Below are positions 58,735 to 64,000 of a stretch of 64,000 bases of DNA, piece by piece. The position numbers and the translations under genes were made by a program. Origin of the DNA: Prostheceraeus crozeri (taxonomy: Eukaryota; Platyhelminthes; Polycladida; Euryleptidae); the NCBI GenBank assembly GCA_907163375.1, contig CAJQUW010001866.1:930001-994000 (forward strand). The letters are read 5' to 3'. Numbering within the stretch: the stretch's first letter is position 1; each line of letters begins with the position of its first letter. The notes below the pieces were generated by a model. That model worked only from the letters and a program-made list of their open reading frames with translations, had not been told where the DNA came from and searched no databases.

Positions 58735-59480
58735 CGCTGACTGCCCCTTGGCCGTCGCCGAATGACCCTCAACCAACGACGAATGTCCATTAACCAACGC
58801 CGAATGTCCCTTAATCGACGCAGAATGTCCGTTAACCGACGTCAATGTGACTAGACGACGCTGACTGTCCATAAACCAACTTGGAATGTCATTAACCGTC
58901 GCCGAATGTCTCTTAACCGACAACGCATGTTCATTAACCAACACCGAAAGTCCATTAACCGACACAGAATGTCCGTTAGCCGATGTCGATGTCACTAGTC
59001 GACGCTGACTGTCCATCAACCAACTTCGAATGTCACTAAACGTCGCCGAATGTCCACTAACCGACGACGAATGTCCCTCAACCAACGACGAATGTCCATT
59101 ATCCAACTCCAAATGTCCATCAACCGACACCGAATGTCTGTTAACCAACGCCGAATGTCCATCAACCAACGTCGATGTGCCTGGTCGACGCTGACTGTCC
59201 ATCAACCAACTCCGAATGTCATCAAACGTCGCCGAATGTCTATTAGCCGACGACGAAAGTCTCTTAACCGACACCGAATGTCCATCAACGGACACAGAAT
59301 GTACTCAACCAACTCCGAATGTCATTAACAGACGCCGATTGTCCATTAACCAACGCTAACTGTCCAACAGCCGTCTTAGATTGCCACTAGAAAAAAAGCC
59401 AAATCTCCATTAACCAACGCAAAAAGTCCCTCAACCGACGCCAAACATCCATTAACCGACAACAAATTCCATTCACCGAC
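58735..59480. repeat. Second 21-bp minisatellite
   Basis: Units of 21 bp around AATGTCC, (A/C)TTAACC(G/A)ACG and CCG. A variant block CTGACTGTCCAT(C/A)AACCAAC marks a higher-order period: it recurs at 58861, 59005 and 59191, spacings 144 and 186, which differ by two units. The 207-codon minus-strand frame (58672-59295) reads it as seven-residue SV(D/N)GHSx repeats and is not supported as a gene. The sequence is unrelated to the first array. Confidence 0.93.
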
Positions 59481-60979
59481 GGCGAATGTCCTCTAGCACT
59501 GGATAAACCTTTGACGCTTATCATTCTTAAATCAATTCTATCTACAAGCTTCTTAAGTTGTTTTGCTCTTCATTATGTAAGATGAAACCAATGATCTATC
59601 TCGTTTTAGGTGTGGATTTTTTTTTGATTTTCATGCAGATGTATCATTGTTGCGCAAGCGGTTAGTTAATACCCTTGAATTGCTTTCTAATGTTGATAGG
59701 TGACATACAATTTTTGGTATTAGTGTATATTCTTCAGTAAAATTCTCTCTCCGTCTGTCTGCATGTCTTATGGATTTAATTAGCCAAGGTAATGTTAACT
59801 CTATTTACATGGGACGACATTCGATATCCATGCCTCTCAAATGCGCATTTTACGAATAATCATTGTTGCTGTTTTGTTTCCTTATCACAAACGCAGAAAT
59901 CAGACGCTCTACATCAGCAATCAGGTAACTTGGGATCATGGATTAAATGCGATAGAAGGCTCAGATGAATACAACTTCATGACGCACAACCTCACTTCCT
60001 TCGCATATCAACTTTTGCGTCGCACATATTTATAAGGACAAATTAGTATCCATTCATATTGATTGAAACACACAAATCTGATGTTCTCTAGCATTGAAGG
60101 ACTAGAGTGGACGCCCACACTGAAGGTACTATTGCGTCGTGAACACACGTTGACAATGAAGCATAAAGAATGATGATTTTGATCAAAAGAAGACCAATCG
60201 ATAAAATTACTTGCATTAGCCGGCTATACGGTAAAGATATGGCATGCTTCTATATTTGATTCTTCTGATCTCAAGATCTATCAACATCGCTCTGGTGCCT
60301 AAACGTGCATCTGAAATTGCCATTAGCAAGCAGCTACCTTGTATTCTAGTTGTATTGATTAAAGCAAAAATTCAAATGTCTCTGATTATAACCCGTGAAT
60401 TTCGAAGTGACTCAAATGCCATACTGAGGCTTGCCTACTCTGAGCAGTGAGGACGGCAACCACTTTCGCAGCGAATAATTGTGTATTCATGCACTTTGTT
60501 ATTTCCTCTCATTTATCAACTTCTAGAGTACTAACCTTGATAATGTATAAATAAAGTGTCTATATATAACAGTAATGAACAAAATACATTATGTAATTTT
60601 AAAATTAAGCTTATTATCAATTCGAAATAATTACACAGTTTAAATGTAGATAGAAAATTAGGTTATTAATTAATTAATATTGATTGATTTAATTTAATTT
60701 ATCATTTGAGTTTGGATTCACATGATTTTTATAAGGTTGCCTTACTAGTAGCCGTGCTAGTGCAAGTAACATGAACGGTAGACAGTGGGATCCGCAAAAT
60801 CTATAATGTCGTTCAATTTCTGTTATACCAATAGCATATCATACGATGACACACCATCCATAAAAATGCACATGGTTGATATTACTGACAGAAATCATTT
60901 GATGGTAAAATGTAACACCTATAAACTTTGCTAGGTGACGTAATTCTTTATACCAAAGATATACAAATGAGAAGGAATT
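59481..60979. other. Non-coding stretch
   Basis: AT-rich, with short unrecognised frames only. Confidence 0.6.
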
Positions 60980-61446
60980 TGTATAAGGACTCGTATGTAA
61001 ACAGCCAATCACAGATAGAATAGTTCGTATTGCTGCATACGAATCACATGCGAAAGTAGGCAATCTTTCATATGAAAAACATAATAGATATATTAAAACA
61101 TACGAGAATCTCGTATGAAATGTTGCCCTGTAAATCGCTGCATGCGAAAATTTCATACAAATTGACATCAAACTCACATACAATTTGTAAAGTAGCAATT
61201 GATACGAGATTCTCGCATCTATAAAGATATTTGGCGTGTTTGCGATACGAATACTGACTTCCTTTCGTGTGTAATCGCATGTGTTTGGTATGTAACTATA
61301 CGAACAACTCCTTTTGTGATTGGCTGATTAAAAGCAGCAGCATCCTTCGCATGTGTTTAGCAGTGAGCGGTTTATATTGTACTTTCAACTTGTATGTGAA
61401 TTTGGCATAGTTCGTGTGTAATTTTCGCATCCAGCGATTTACAGTG
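60980..61446. mobile_element. MITE cluster related to the large split transposon
   Basis: 61126-61446 has inverted ends CCTGTAAATCGCTGCATGCG on the left and, inverted on the right, CACTGTAAATCGCTGGATGC, with similarity extending about 60 bp inward (CACATACAA). The right TIR is nearly the same as the 20670 end. To its left, 60990-61117 carries related sequence and the palindrome CATACGAGAATCTCGTATG; the same palindrome core is at 20746 and, imperfectly, at 61203. This is a non-autonomous relative of the large element. Confidence 0.75.
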
Positions 61447-64000
61447 CGGGAACGTTTGGTGTACGGAGACAGAAGCGACTCAAAGAGCTATGTGTCGAAC
61501 TCCATTGTTCGAAGAACTGAATCAGTGTGTTCATGAATCGTGAGATTAAATTGAGTTGTCGTAGGCTCATACAGCATCTTCTTTTCAACTTTATAATGAT
61601 GGATCCAAGGTTTTAGCCTGAGAATTTTAGCTGAGAATCTCATCCGAAAATGTTAGTGAATTAAATTGAGTGTGTAATTGAGCATGTAAATTGAGTAAGT
61701 GGTGACAAGGCGCTGAATTTAATTTATTGAGTATTTTTGCTAGTAAAAGAAGACGGGGTGTGAGCAGAACTTTCAGATCACATCACCATGATTTTTCTGA
61801 CTACAACCATTTCTGCTTGGATAGGGGTATCATTGTGTAGCACTTAACTGCACTGAAAATTATCTCGTGAATCACAGGATTGCTTTTTATGAATGAATAG
61901 ATGTTGCCGAAACATCCTCGAATACATGAATAGCCCATCGGTGTTAATATGCGATATTGTTCAATAATTCAAAGATAACCTGCATAGCAACGTTTGGGAG
62001 AGCGTAAAATTTATAATAGAATGCATTACAAACATGATTGCAAATCAAAATAGCCTAGATAATTGGCACCAATTTTTCACATTCTCCTTGAGTCATCTGG
62101 TGCAGGAGAGGCTTCAAATGTAATTGCCAGATTTGCCAAACTGACTATGTTTGACAGCTTCTGACCCATAGCAAGTATCGGGATGCATTGAGTTGTGGCT
62201 CATAAAGTCCAACAATGAAATTTCAAAAATTTCAGTTTAATCATGTTCGGCCTCGTTCCCTGCAGATACTCGTGCTAGCGGTCGGACTACGTCAGTTTCA
62301 TCGTACAGTCACATTTGATGAATTCAGTTACCTTTATAAGCCTCGTATGGATAAGGTTTGTCTTGCATTCATCACGAGTCAGCTGCAATTGAGAATAAGT
62401 ATGGGAGACAGTGCATCTTTACTGAGACGACCGCAGTTTTTGCTCAAAAGTTCCCCTAAGCTCTCTGAGAAAATGGCATTGACGACAAAGGAATGAACAT
62501 ACGGTGTGATTGACACACAATTCGCTGGAAAACCGCCGAAGGAACCTCTCTGAAGAAGGAAGGGAAGAAATGTTATCAATTAGAGGATCTAGCTTTCATT
62601 GGAGATAATTCCCTTGTTGGAACGAGAGATTCAATGAACTGCATGAGACTGAATAGCGCAGAGATAACAGTGAATACGAAAGAATCTGAAATGTAGTCAA
62701 ATTTTCGTTAATCGCTGTCTGAGGCATGTGATAGAAATGTTATTGTATTGTCTTGGTTATTTATTAGGATTCAATTAAACGGCATTACAGTGACATGATT
62801 GATTTATCTGAGAAATACAAAAGCCAAAGACTTAGAGAGATATGTTTTTCAATATTCTAAGAATTCATTTCAACGATAATGTCACATCCATTACTTGATT
62901 ATTGAAACATGCTTCAAAAAAGGCTGCTCATTTCCTACAACATCACTAGCCTATCTGATGCGCACAGAAAGAAAGTCTTGGTTACCATCTTGATCGGCGT
63001 GCAGCGACCTTATGATAGTCAATCTATGATTGGTTTCTGTTTGTATCGAATCAAAGCGCTTAATTCGATGACCCAACAGGAAGTGTGCTCAGTGACTTGT
63101 TAGCGGTATAGCTAGAAGTCAAAGCGAGCGGCATTTTCTACAGTTTTTTAATATTGTTACCTATCTTTATAGATGCAATTTTGAGACAGAGATAAATGTT
63201 TAGATTTCAATAGTAATGTAAATCATATGAAACAAGGTTGGACCTTCGGTTTTGGGTCCACCTTGGGTGAATGATAGAAAACTTCGGGTTTCTATACAAA
63301 ACTTGGGTCTTATATCAATGCTGTATATAATGCAAATCAAGTTATAAAAATCAATATTTTGATTTGCATCTTCTGAGAACAGCATGGTAGAGCATTACGT
63401 TCTGATTTTTGTCAAAATTCCACTCAATTCACAGAACATTTCAAACAAGAAATATATGCGGTTATTAGCTATTTCACTTAGGGTTTGACAATACCGTGCA
63501 TATTGTATTTGCTGTAAGCTTGCATGTACATGTATTTCTCTACATTTGTGCATATTGAATTTTTATACATTTCATATGTTCTACATCTTCACAGTTATCT
63601 TCGCACTCCTAAACTGTCTGCGATAGCCGACAGTTATCCAAAAATGACTATATTCCAAGTTCGTATTCTAAATATGTTTAACCATGCAGGCGTGCACACA
63701 TTACGCAGCTATAATATTTATCCCGTCTGTATTTCTGAATGATAAAATGAAAGCAATTGTTTTGTTATAAGGAATGTTTAACTCAATCATAATTAAATTA
63801 GAGATCTTCAATTAGTCAGTATATCAGTGTAGGCAAAATTGAAGGAAAGCTTTATAGCGTAATAGTGTACTTAGGCAACTAATTACAGTTATTGCAATAA
63901 ACAATCGTTTCCCACTAATGCCACACTTCTCATGAACCCAATAGTAATTTTGGCTTATAGAAGAATCTCTATGTCTGCACAAAATACAATAAATACACTT
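61447..64000. other. Right flank, nothing recognised
   Basis: Frames at 62215-62496, 62909-63103 and 63524-63742 show no known motif. A TTCGG(T/G)TTT, TTGGGT direct-repeat patch lies near 63240-63310. No TIR pair found. Confidence 0.55.

Noticed and set aside
58672..59295. 207-codon minus-strand frame of SVxGHSx heptads
   Set aside because: Produced by the 21-bp minisatellite; no signal peptide, splice sites or non-repetitive domain. Kept only as a finding, not as a gene.
1..64000. CRISPR arrays, operons, rRNA or prokaryotic features
   Set aside because: Tandem arrays here lack spacer structure, and all recognisable genes are eukaryotic transposon genes with introns.

Overview
This window is animal nuclear DNA, AT-rich and dense in transposons. 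Evidence: GT-AG splice sites, long non-coding spacers, short tandem arrays, and several eukaryotic transposase families (hAT with BED or TTF/MYM-type fingers, P element with a THAP finger, piggyBac, an RTE-like LINE, a DUF4806 protein). There are no operons, no CRISPR array, no rRNA and no convincing tRNA. I found no ordinary host gene. The element mix fits an invertebrate, but the phylum cannot be fixed from sequence alone.

Layout. 1-2640: hierarchical satellite built on a 21-bp unit (371-bp duplication, then 63-bp and 252-bp higher-order periods). 2641-5995: nothing recognised. 5996-18792: block bounded by a 929-bp inverted repeat. It holds a complete 7781-bp hAT transposon (hAT-A, 7181-14961, 8-bp target duplication ATCACACC) with a decayed BED/hAT transposase and a 690-bp foldback, then a BED-finger fragment. 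A 5'-truncated LINE (16969-19985) follows; its reverse transcriptase gene is split by a 2.1-kb unit with 370-bp direct terminal repeats.

20670-58233 looks like one DNA transposon split by later insertions. Its ends carry inverted 526-bp repeats (three ~170-bp modules each) and a shared terminal motif. Just inside them lie the N-terminal part (21819-22426) and C-terminal part (55777-56529) of one transposon-associated protein family, same strand, same reading phase, joined at one Asn codon and flanked by AACC on both sides. Removing 22427-55776 leaves about 4.2 kb, a normal transposon size.

The 33-kb insert is itself nested: foldback elements, a Tnp2-like first exon, a truncated piggyBac transposase between piggyBac-type ends 18.5 kb apart, a P element (32695-36264, duplication GTTGCGTG), hAT-B (38521-43850, TTTGTGAC), hAT-C (47280-50871, TGTATGGG; two-exon gene, PCNA-box-like N-terminus), a DUF4806 pseudogene, a MITE and a 99-bp tandem array.

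58735-59480 is a second, unrelated 21-bp minisatellite. 61099-61446 is a MITE related to the ends of the large split element. The rest of the right flank shows nothing recognisable. All transposase genes seen are broken; hAT-C is closest to intact and keeps all three catalytic acidic positions.
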